IMG/VR virus record: IMGVR_UViG_3300026510_000012
Span: 1-29,783 of that record
DNA: 29,783 bases
From: a virus
Direction: 5' to 3' (one strand)
This document shows positions 13,141 through 19,911 of the stretch, piece by piece; the first letter of the stretch is position 1, and each line of letters starts with the position of its first letter. The notes under the pieces are model-generated. The model was not told the DNA's origin, ran no database searches, and saw only the letters and a list, made by a program, of their open reading frames with translations. Position numbers and translations under genes: made by a program.

Positions 13141-13356
13141 ATGGTATTTATCAAAGAGTATGTAGCTTCTCAATTAGAGGAGATTACTAGTATAGAGTTA
13201 GCTGAAAAACTAGGTGTGAGCGTTAGTATGATTAGTGCTTATAAGAAGAGTTATAACCCTAGTTTAGCAGTTGCAATAAGAGTTTATGCTGCAGATAAAA
13301 TAGTACTACATCCATTTGCAGAAGAGTCACTAAAATATGAATTAGGAGAAAAGTAA
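13141..13356 (+). CDS. Small HTH DNA-binding protein, 71 aa
   Basis: Likely transcriptional regulator. Residues 15-38 form a clear helix-turn-helix: TSIELAEKLGVSVSMISAYKK, with the ELAEKLGVS first helix and turn and SMISAYKKS recognition helix, as in Cro/Cl or XRE proteins. The rest (SLAVAIRVYAADKIVLHPFAEESL) is a helix followed by a short strand, typical of small phage regulators. GGAGG lies five bases before the start, right after promoter P6. The MazG-like gene starts on its stop codon (TAATG). No integrase or partner repressor is seen, so I favour a middle-gene regulator over a lysogeny repressor. Binding site unknown. Confidence 0.7.
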   Translation: MVFIKEYVASQLEEITSIELAEKLGVSVSMISAYKKSYNPSLAVAIRVYAADKIVLHPFAEESLKYELGEK

Positions 13357-13700
13357 TGAAAGGGTTAGTAGAGTTAAGAGATTTAACACTAAGTTGGTCA
13401 CATGATAGAGGTATTCTTACTAATAGTAAATTAACTACACAAGGGCTAAAACTAGTTAGTGAAGTCGGTGAACTATGTGATAATATAGCTAAGGGTGCTA
13501 ATATAGAAGATGATATTGGAGACTGCTTAGTAGTATTAACTAATATAGCTGCACTATATGGCACTACACTTGAGAGATGCTGGGAAGTAGCTTATGAAGA
13601 TATCAAAGACCGTAAGGGTTTCTTAAATACTAATGGAAACTTTATTAAGTCAACTGACCCTAAGTATGAACAACTTAAGATGGAGTTTGATAATGTTTGA
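13356..13700 (+). CDS. MazG-like nucleotide pyrophosphohydrolase
   Basis: Small all-alpha NTP pyrophosphohydrolase of 114 residues. The MazG metal-binding pattern is visible: SEVGEL (Glu36, Glu39) and DDIGD (Asp53, Asp56), with a WSHDRGI start and QGLKLVSEVGELCDNIAKG helix. VLTNIAALYGTTLERCWEVA and YEDIKDRKG complete the core, and KG near the end is usual for this family. It would hydrolyse (d)NTP to (d)NMP plus pyrophosphate, or act on alarmones, as proposed for other phage MazG proteins; the substrate is not shown. It starts on the HTH gene's stop codon, so the two are coupled. Together with the DUF5664 domain it gives the phage two different pyrophosphohydrolase folds. Confidence 0.8.
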   Translation: MKGLVELRDLTLSWSHDRGILTNSKLTTQGLKLVSEVGELCDNIAKGANIEDDIGDCLVVLTNIAALYGTTLERCWEVAYEDIKDRKGFLNTNGNFIKSTDPKYEQLKMEFDNV

Positions 13701-13854
13701 TATTATAAAAGTTTATTGGGTAAGCGTATTCCTAACTATATTTGGTATAATATTTTTATTACTTGGAGATAAGCAAGGAATTATATTATTAGGCTTATCC
13801 TTAGTTAATAGTAGCATAGAAAAACTAATTGGAGCTAAAGATGACACAGTTTAA
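13693..13854 (+). CDS. Small membrane protein, 53 aa
   Basis: Likely inner-membrane protein. I chose ATG 13693, supported by GGAG at 13682-13685, instead of an in-frame ATG at 13633 that would lie deep inside the MazG-like gene. Residues 5-22 (IKVYWVSVFLTIFGIIFLLL) form one membrane helix; GIILLGLSLVNSSIEKLIGA after a short GDKQ turn may be a second, weaker one. No signal peptide or lipobox. It could be a holin-like or membrane-anchoring early protein, but it is far from the lysis genes. Function unknown. Confidence 0.6.
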   Translation: MFDIIKVYWVSVFLTIFGIIFLLLGDKQGIILLGLSLVNSSIEKLIGAKDDTV

Positions 13855-14731
13855 ACCACAAAAAGGAAAAGCATATGATAAATTACCCAGAAAAACTATT
13901 GAGTGTTTTAATAATACTATATACTATATATCTACTAAGTATGATGGAAACCAAGTATTTATTTCAATAGAGGCTGGAAAAGCTAGATTCTTTACATCTG
14001 ATTGGAAAGAGTTTGGTCTACCTACTATAGCTAAAGCACTTTCTAATATAAAGACTAATATGGTTTTAATTGGTGAGATGCTGTATGACTCAGATGGTAG
14101 GCTTGGTGCAAGAACTAAGGTTCAAGGGAAGATAACAACTGAAAGGGTTAATTTCAAGAAAGGTTTACCTTGTTCATTAGATGAAGATAAAGTAACTATT
14201 ATATTATTTGATATGCTGGTAATTGGTAGTGATAATATACCTATAGTTGAACTAGATACATCAGGTAGATACTTTAACCTTAATACACTATCTAAGTCTT
14301 TACCTAAGCAGTTACAAGTTATACAACCTATAGTACTAAGTGGTAAAGATGCGCAAGGCTATGCTAAGGAATTAGTTAAAGATGGTTGGGAGGGTGTAAT
14401 GCTAATAGAGCCAGAGCAGCCTTACTTTAGAGGTAAAAGGGTTAATCATGCTATTAAACTTAAGTATAGACCTACAGCTGATTTACTATGTATTAATGTT
14501 ACTGAAGGTGAAGGTAAATATACTGGACAAATTGGAGCCTTAGTACTTAAAGATAGTAAAGGTAGAGTAGTTCAAGTTGGCTCTGGGCTTGATGATAATG
14601 ACCGCTTAAATATTAGTAGTTATTATATAGGTAAAGTAATAGAAATAGAGTATGAGCAGATTATGGATACATACCAGCAACCAACTTTTGTATGTATTCG
14701 TAATGATAAAACAAAAGAGGACATAGACTAA
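13841..14731 (+). CDS. ATP-dependent DNA ligase
   Basis: Seals nicks in DNA using ATP. The adenylation domain shows motif I KYDG (nucleophile Lys33), motif III (ARFFTSDWKEF), motif IIIa (VLIGEMLY), motif IV (DGWEGVML) and motif V (HAIKLKY), all in order. The C-terminal OB domain begins with RPTADLLCINV and has GEGKYTGQIGALVL. At 296 residues it is a minimal phage ligase like that of T7, without an N-terminal DNA-binding domain. I chose ATG 13841 because GGAG sits six bases before it; the in-frame codon at 13829 is TTG without support. It overlaps the small membrane protein gene and its own stop overlaps the next start (TAATG). Confidence 0.9.
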   Translation: MTQFKPQKGKAYDKLPRKTIECFNNTIYYISTKYDGNQVFISIEAGKARFFTSDWKEFGLPTIAKALSNIKTNMVLIGEMLYDSDGRLGARTKVQGKITTERVNFKKGLPCSLDEDKVTIILFDMLVIGSDNIPIVELDTSGRYFNLNTLSKSLPKQLQVIQPIVLSGKDAQGYAKELVKDGWEGVMLIEPEQPYFRGKRVNHAIKLKYRPTADLLCINVTEGEGKYTGQIGALVLKDSKGRVVQVGSGLDDNDRLNISSYYIGKVIEIEYEQIMDTYQQPTFVCIRNDKTKEDID

Positions 14732-15132
14732 TGACTTCAAAAGAACAATATTTAAGGTTACATGTTATAAATACACTCCTTAGCTTTTATACTATGGACG
14801 AATGTACTAAGAATATTTATCGACTTAAACGTAAGGTCAAGAGAGAAATTAAAAGACTTGCTAAGTCTTTTAAGAATACTAAAGAGGCTATTAGGTATGC
14901 TGAAAGGCTATATCCAGCTTGGGAAGGTCTACATAATAACTATAAAGGTAAAAAGTATAATCTATCCATAGCTATAGTAGGTATGTGGGAAGTAGGCATA
15001 CCATTAAGCTTTAAATTGCTTGAGACATATGCTGCCAATGATGATATATCAAATGAAGAGGTAGATAATAATAGTTATATACTTATTGATATAATAACCA
15101 AAAGAATTAAGGAGATACTTAACGATGACTGA
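14731..15132 (+). CDS. Hypothetical helical basic protein, 133 aa
   Basis: Unknown. It starts on the ligase stop codon. The first half is strongly basic and helical (IYRLKRKVKREIKRLAKSF, residues 29-47); the middle RYAERLYPAWEGLHNNYKGKK may carry a compact domain, then a hydrophobic segment NLSIAIVGMWEVGIPLSF (not long enough to be sure of a membrane helix) and an acidic tail. Basic charge and the nuclease gene that follows suggest a DNA-related role, by inference only. Confidence 0.6.
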   Translation: MTSKEQYLRLHVINTLLSFYTMDECTKNIYRLKRKVKREIKRLAKSFKNTKEAIRYAERLYPAWEGLHNNYKGKKYNLSIAIVGMWEVGIPLSFKLLETYAANDDISNEEVDNNSYILIDIITKRIKEILNDD

Positions 15133-15409
15133 GCAACAGATACAAAAGAAGATTATAATTATGCTAGAAGAGACTTATGATGCATATACTGTTAAGGTAG
15201 TATCTGCATCAAAGTCAGGAGTTCCAGATATTATATGTTGTATAGAGGGTAGATTTATAGCAATAGAGGCTAAAAAACCAGAGTCTAAGAATAATGTATC
15301 TAAGCTACAAGAGTATAACCTTAGCCAGATAGAACAAAGAGGAGGTATATCTATGGTTGCTTGGGATGTAGGCATGGTAAAGGAAATATTAAGAGAGGCA
15401 GGACTATGA
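15125..15409 (+). CDS. VRR-NUC family nuclease
   Basis: Small PD-(D/E)xK nuclease of the VRR-NUC family, 94 residues, which is the full length usual for phage members. SKSGVPDII (Asp35) and FIAIEAKKP (Glu48, Lys50) form the catalytic D...ExK, and an early Gln/Glu helix (EQQIQKKIIIMLEE) precedes it. QRGGISMVAWDVGMVKEIL closes the domain. Such stand-alone enzymes can cut branched DNA such as Holliday junctions. In phages they are often next to an SF2 helicase, as here. AAGGAG lies at about 15109, and the gene overlaps the previous one by eight bases. The next gene starts inside its stop codon (ATGA). Confidence 0.85.
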   Translation: MTEQQIQKKIIIMLEETYDAYTVKVVSASKSGVPDIICCIEGRFIAIEAKKPESKNNVSKLQEYNLSQIEQRGGISMVAWDVGMVKEILREAGL

Positions 15410-15576
15410 GTAAAGAAACTGGGTTAATACAATTAGCTAGCTTACAATCACTTAGTACTATTAATGAAGCTATAAGTAAACTATGTAAACAAATAGTTAT
15501 ACTAGAGGATGAGCGAGATGAATATAGACGTAAGTGGTTAGAAGCTATAGATAAAAAATTACCAGATAAGGACTAG
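15406..15576 (+). CDS. Small coiled-coil hypothetical protein, 56 aa
   Basis: Unknown. I chose ATG 15406, which forms an ATGA overlap with the nuclease stop; an earlier in-frame ATG at 15361 would be deep inside the nuclease gene. The sequence has a helical, coiled-coil-like part (INEAISKLCKQIVILEDERDE, about residues 24-43) and a basic end. It sits between nuclease and helicase and may be an accessory subunit; that is inference. Confidence 0.55.
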   Translation: MSKETGLIQLASLQSLSTINEAISKLCKQIVILEDERDEYRRKWLEAIDKKLPDKD

Positions 15577-15579
15577 GTT

Positions 15580-15681
15580 ATGTATATAATAATAGGTATA
15601 ATAATAATAGCTATTTTAGTATTACTAGGTATAGCAGCATTATTATCATGGATAATAGAAACATTTGGACTATTAAGATGA
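15580..15681 (+). CDS. 33-aa single-pass membrane mini-protein
   Basis: Short reading frame with good start: AAGGA at 15568-15572, seven bases before ATG. It encodes MYIIIGIIIIAILVLLGIAA, then LLSWIIETFGLLR, an almost wholly hydrophobic helix of about 24 residues with a short C-terminal tail. Its stop overlaps the ATG of the helicase (ATGA at 15678-15681), so translational coupling is likely. Role unknown; it may only couple translation, or form a small membrane peptide. Confidence 0.55.
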   Translation: MYIIIGIIIIAILVLLGIAALLSWIIETFGLLR

Positions 15682-16952
15682 GCTCTATAGTACCGTATAA
15701 ACACCAAATTGAAAAGGCAGAACAATGTTGGAATATATTAAAAGAGCATGGTTACGTTTATTTAGCAGGAAAGCCAAGAACAGGAAAGACCCTAACGAGC
15801 CTTTTGATTTCAGAGAGCTCTACAAATATCAGCAGTATTCTGATTTTAACGAAGAAGATGGCAATACCAGGGTGGGAGAAATTCATTACAAATATGGACC
15901 TCAAACATAAATATTACGTTACAAACTATGAGCAAGTAGGTAAGTGGGATAACGCTAAACGTAAAGCAATACTTAAGTTAAAACCTAGTGATTACCAACT
16001 AGTAATAATTGATGAATCACATAATCTAGGTACGCTAGGTAAGCCATCTGGTAGATATAAAACTATAAAGTCATTATGTTATAATATGCCACATATACAC
16101 CTTAGTGGTACAGCAATAGTAGAGAGTCCAAATAGTATTTACCACCAGATGAGCATTAGTAAATTTAGCCCATTTAAGTTTAAGAACTTTTATGACTTCT
16201 TTAGGGTGTATGGTAAGCCATATACTATTAAGGCAGCTGGCAGAGAGATAGCACAGTATGATAGATATAAGCCTGAACTATTAGATGAAATTAATAAGTT
16301 TACAGTTTATATGAGCCAAGAAGAGGCTGGCATACCTAGTAGTTTACAGGCTATAGATAAACTACACTATGTAGAATTAAATGCTAATACTAATAGATTA
16401 TATAATACGTTACAAAAAGATAATATAGCTCTTATTTGGAAAGATTGTTTAATTGATAGCCCTATTTGCCCAGAAGCAGACGGGTCAATCCACCTAGTTT
16501 GTGATAGTACAATGAAACTAAGAACCAGTTTGCATATGTTGGAATCAGGTATAGCTAAGATTAATGATAGTTATATAGAGCTAGGCAATACTGAAAAACT
16601 AGACTATATCTATAATACATTTGGAGATACAGAAGATGTTGGAATTATGTGCCACTTTGTAGGTGAACGTATAATATTAGAAAAGAAGTTTAAATACGCT
16701 AAGATATATAGCTCTACATCGCATGCTGAGGGAGTAGACTTAAGCCACCTTAAACATTTTGTTATAATGTCTAGTGGATATAGTGGCTCAAAGTTTATTC
16801 AACGTAGAGATAGAATAGTTAATCTTAATGGCTCTAATACACTAACTGTTAACCATATACTTGTTAAAGGTGCAATTAGTGAACAAGTATATAAGACAAC
16901 TTCAAAGAAAGAAGACTTCAACAATTCTACTTATGAAGCTAATATTATTTAG
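15678..16952 (+). CDS. SNF2/DEAD-like SF2 helicase
   Basis: ATP-dependent DNA translocase, 424 residues from ATG 15678. Motif I AGKPRTGKT (about 30-38), motif II IIDESHN (DESH at 112-115), motif III LSGTAIV, motif V SSTSHAEGVDL and motif VI QRRDRIVNLNG are all visible, as in phage SNF2-type helicases. An in-frame ATG at 15648 would overlap the mini-membrane gene; ATGA coupling at 15678 is more natural, though the ribosome binding site there is weak. Gene order VRR-NUC then helicase is widespread in phages and suggests the two act together in recombination or junction processing. It ends the rightward genes: its stop overlaps the last codons of the leftward virion gene by eight bases within a hairpin. 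Confidence 0.85.
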   Translation: MSSIVPYKHQIEKAEQCWNILKEHGYVYLAGKPRTGKTLTSLLISESSTNISSILILTKKMAIPGWEKFITNMDLKHKYYVTNYEQVGKWDNAKRKAILKLKPSDYQLVIIDESHNLGTLGKPSGRYKTIKSLCYNMPHIHLSGTAIVESPNSIYHQMSISKFSPFKFKNFYDFFRVYGKPYTIKAAGREIAQYDRYKPELLDEINKFTVYMSQEEAGIPSSLQAIDKLHYVELNANTNRLYNTLQKDNIALIWKDCLIDSPICPEADGSIHLVCDSTMKLRTSLHMLESGIAKINDSYIELGNTEKLDYIYNTFGDTEDVGIMCHFVGERIILEKKFKYAKIYSSTSHAEGVDLSHLKHFVIMSSGYSGSKFIQRRDRIVNLNGSNTLTVNHILVKGAISEQVYKTTSKKEDFNNSTYEANII

Positions 16953-16960
16953 CTTCATAA
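16931..16960. terminator. Bidirectional terminator hairpin spanning the convergent stop codons
   Basis: Perfect 12-bp arms (16931-16942 ttatgaagctaa and 16949-16960 ttagcttcataa) with loop TATTAT. The + strand exit is TTTATT. The loop and inner arm hold both stop codons: TAG 16950-16952 of the helicase and TAA 16947-16945 (minus strand) of the virion protein. It probably ends transcription from both sides. Confidence 0.7.
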
Positions 16961-19911
16961 TTTATTAATCTATTAGTTAGTCTATTACTAGATAATTTTT
17001 TATCTATATTAATAACTGACTCTTTAATCTTATTGTAATCATTACCACCACTTTTTAAATATTTTAATAACTTACCATGTCTACCACCAGATTGTATATC
17101 ACCATTATATGCTAACATAAAAACCAGGTCTTTAACTTTAGTAGGTAATTTATTATATTTATCCTCTAGTACTCTATTTAAACTAGACTCTACCCTAGTT
17201 GATACTCTATTGTACAGCACAGATGCTTGCTGCTCATCTATACCATACTTTAAGTTTTTAATACCTGCAGCTTTAAAATCATTAGTTTTATACTTACTAT
17301 TTTGCTTTAAGTCATACCCATAACCTATAGTAGGATGCCCCATAACAAGTTTAACTTTACTGTTAAAGCCTTCAACATCCTTAATATACTTAGGTACTTC
17401 ATATTCAGTAGGTGCCCCCATTGTCATATCTATACCAGTATTTAATTTTTTAGGCTCATAATATACCTTTAATTGTTGCCCAGGCTTAAGACTATTTGTA
17501 GTTAAGTTATTATCTTTCTTAATACTATTTACTGTTGTGTTAAGCCTTTTAGCAATTTTAGACAAGTTATCCCCAGGCAATACTGTATAATCAGTAGCAT
17601 TACTATTTGAAACAAGTCCTAGTGAAGCTCCTGTTATTAACATAGCTTGTAATTTATGAACATTAGGTTTACTCTTTTTAAACTCAGTAAGTAAATTTCT
17701 TGTTAGGTTTTTAGTATACTCATTAATAGTACCTTTCTTAGCAGGATATGTTAAAGCATCCCAAGTTAAAGATTTAAGTAACTTTGCAGTACCTTTAGCT
17801 ACTCCAGCTAATGATGCATCATAAGCACTTGTAGCCTCTCTCCAAAATGTAGTTGGCTCACCTACATTTTTACCTATTAAATTATTTAACTTATGTAAAG
17901 CTATAAAATTATCAAGACCCTTAGTACCATATATCTCTTTAGCTAGCTCTCTACCATCTTGCGTGGATACTATATCTGATAATACATTATCAACTTTAGT
18001 TGTACTAAGATTATAACCTTTAGATAGTGATGAGGTATCAACTAATTGTTTAGGACTTATACCTAGTATCTTACTAGCATATGTTTTCTTTATATCTTTC
18101 ATTGCAGACTCAGGTAGTATTTTACCATACTGCTTAAATGCTTCTACTGCACCAGCTTTATCATTAACCATAAGAGCGCTATTAAATTTCTCTATTACAC
18201 CTATTTCATTAGCATTAAGTATTTTACCATCTATATTAGTCTTAATACCTTTATTCTTACCGGATAGGGCATAACCGAATAAATCGAATAGCTTAGAACT
18301 CTTTTGTTTAGCATCTGTATATAATGCCTGTGCTTCTTTAGGTACTAGGTTATCTAGAGTTTCATCTACTATACTGTTTATCTGCTTTAACTCACCTAAT
18401 TGTAGCTGGTTACCACCATCTATAGTGCCACCCTTAACATATACTTTATGGTTAAACTCCTGTTTAGCTTTAAGTAGGTCACCAAGGGTTATAGTTTTCC
18501 CTATTCTCTCTTTTTCTGTAGCTTTAAATTCATATTCTAATTTCTTTATTTCATTATTATAATACTTTTCTGACGCCGCACGAGCTGCACCTCTTTTACC
18601 CTTTAATGCTAAAGCCTTTGTATCTTTAAGAGATATTATTTTATCTTTTATATTCTGCCCTACAGTGTCAAGACCAGTTCTTGAGCCAAGTAATGTACGC
18701 TTAACAAAATCTCTTACAGTAGCATTAGATATAGTGGAGTCTATTTTTTTAAATAGGCCATTTTCCCAGTCCTTAGTTATAGCTAATTCTGGGTCATAGT
18801 TTTCTGAGAAGCGTTTCCATGCCTGGTCAGCCTCAGTCTTCCTGGAGGTATACACCTTAGTCATTTCATCTTGTACTACCTTAGCCATTTTATTTACTGT
18901 TAAATCTGATTTACTAAGATTATTAGACATCTCTACTAACTGGGATGTTTCAACATCCTTATACTTTTTCTTTATATTAGTAATAAGTGTATCCATAAAA
19001 GCATTACCAGTTTTAGCCTCTTTTCCTGCACCCTCCCAAGCAGTCTTAGGTATAGTTATATCATGCTCTGAGGCAAAACTAATTGCTTTAAGCATATCAT
19101 TACCTAACTCTGGTTGTTCTTGTACTATCTTGGTTATATTAGCCCTAGTGGTGCTTTTAATAGGGCTAACTAGGTCCTTGGCACTATCCACCAACTCACC
19201 ATTAATAGCTTTCGTAAATACTGTACCTGCAACAGATAAAGCCTTAGTTATACCAGCATCTATTAGCCCATGCTCTATACCCTTAACTAGTGCTTTACTA
19301 GCATCTTTACTATTAGCCCATTCTTCAGTTGCTCCTAGTGTAGCGCCAACACCAAAGTTCTTGGCAACTGATAACCCTGTCTTAGCATATGCTAGTGCAT
19401 ATGTAGCGGACTGCCCGATATTCTCAGCGCTTAATATATCATCAGAGCCGTTATCCTTTATATATTCTTTAAGCTTAGTATATGCTTCAACTTCCTTTGT
19501 GCTATCCATACCTAGCGTATCCTTAATAGTAACTGCAGCAGCAGCAGTAGGTATCCTAGCTCCTGCTATAAATAGTGTAGCACTATCATATATATCACTC
19601 AATAAATCTGATGATTCACTAGTGTTTACTTGCTCTTGAGTCATAGTACTAGTGTTATCTTCTGATTGTACCATGTCGATATTAGATGGCTGCTCAATAC
19701 TAGGTTGTTCAATACTGGGTTGTTCAATACTAGGTTGTTCAATACTAGGTTGTTCAATACTAGGTTGTTCAATACTAGGTTGTTCAATACTAGGTTGCTC
19801 CATTGGCTGGAGCTCAAACCCTTCTGGTAATGGTGGTAAATTAGTATCTTGTACACTATTAATAGACTCATTAGCAAGCTCAAACCCTTCTGGTAATGAT
19901 GGTATATTCAT
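16945..19911 (-). CDS. Internal virion protein with LysM and lysozyme-like C-terminus, 988 aa
   Basis: Large particle protein, probably ejected into the host to open the wall. The N-terminus has two LPEGFEL units (residues 6-12 and 28-34), then seven SIEQP repeats (41-75). A long helical body follows (about 100-770). Near the end is a LysM peptidoglycan-binding domain (about 774-817: YTVLPGDNLSKIAKRLNTT, SLKPGQQLKVYY) and a T4-type lysozyme fold (about 840-985) with VEGF (Glu847) and HPTIGYGYD (Thr861). The Asp expected six residues before that Thr is Leu855, so activity may be reduced. It starts one base into the portal stop codon (TAATG) with AGGAG upstream, and is the last gene of the late operon. 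It is like T7 gp16 in role rather than in sequence. Confidence 0.8.
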   Translation of the reverse strand: MNIPSLPEGFELANESINSVQDTNLPPLPEGFELQPMEQPSIEQPSIEQPSIEQPSIEQPSIEQPSIEQPSIEQPSNIDMVQSEDNTSTMTQEQVNTSESSDLLSDIYDSATLFIAGARIPTAAAAVTIKDTLGMDSTKEVEAYTKLKEYIKDNGSDDILSAENIGQSATYALAYAKTGLSVAKNFGVGATLGATEEWANSKDASKALVKGIEHGLIDAGITKALSVAGTVFTKAINGELVDSAKDLVSPIKSTTRANITKIVQEQPELGNDMLKAISFASEHDITIPKTAWEGAGKEAKTGNAFMDTLITNIKKKYKDVETSQLVEMSNNLSKSDLTVNKMAKVVQDEMTKVYTSRKTEADQAWKRFSENYDPELAITKDWENGLFKKIDSTISNATVRDFVKRTLLGSRTGLDTVGQNIKDKIISLKDTKALALKGKRGAARAASEKYYNNEIKKLEYEFKATEKERIGKTITLGDLLKAKQEFNHKVYVKGGTIDGGNQLQLGELKQINSIVDETLDNLVPKEAQALYTDAKQKSSKLFDLFGYALSGKNKGIKTNIDGKILNANEIGVIEKFNSALMVNDKAGAVEAFKQYGKILPESAMKDIKKTYASKILGISPKQLVDTSSLSKGYNLSTTKVDNVLSDIVSTQDGRELAKEIYGTKGLDNFIALHKLNNLIGKNVGEPTTFWREATSAYDASLAGVAKGTAKLLKSLTWDALTYPAKKGTINEYTKNLTRNLLTEFKKSKPNVHKLQAMLITGASLGLVSNSNATDYTVLPGDNLSKIAKRLNTTVNSIKKDNNLTTNSLKPGQQLKVYYEPKKLNTGIDMTMGAPTEYEVPKYIKDVEGFNSKVKLVMGHPTIGYGYDLKQNSKYKTNDFKAAGIKNLKYGIDEQQASVLYNRVSTRVESSLNRVLEDKYNKLPTKVKDLVFMLAYNGDIQSGGRHGKLLKYLKSGGNDYNKIKESVINIDKKLSSNRLTNRLINYEAK
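19687..19791 (-). repeat. Seven 15-bp tandem repeats encoding SIEQP
   Basis: Nearly identical 15-bp units, one with a single base change, encode seven SIEQP pentapeptides in the virion protein, preceded by one MEQP. Such uniform DNA suggests recent expansion by slippage. The unit number stays in frame whatever its length. Confidence 0.9.
19811..19904 (-). repeat. Direct repeat encoding PLPEGFEL near the N-terminus of the virion protein
   Basis: Two 28-base copies (19811-19837 and 19877-19904) differ at about one position and encode the two LPEGFEL segments. A similar motif is common at the start of other phage internal virion proteins, so it may be a short recognition or packing peptide. Confidence 0.75.

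Noticed and set aside
13141-13356. Lysogeny repressor
   Set aside because: The HTH protein is small and lies in an early operon between terminator and MazG gene; there is no integrase, excisionase or divergent Cro gene in the window.
12406-13700. Complete 2-aminoadenine (Z) genome pathway
   Set aside because: Only a MazZ-like domain is present. No PurZ-like synthetase or DatZ-like phosphohydrolase was seen here, and such domains also occur in phages with normal adenine.
13829-13840. TTG start for the ligase at 13829
   Set aside because: ATG 13841 has GGAG at six bases; the TTG has no ribosome binding site and would place that site inside the gene.
19130-19639. 169-aa plus-strand reading frame antisense to the 988-aa virion gene
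   Set aside because: It has no ribosome binding site, low-complexity hydrophobic composition from antisense reading, and lies wholly within a clearly real gene.
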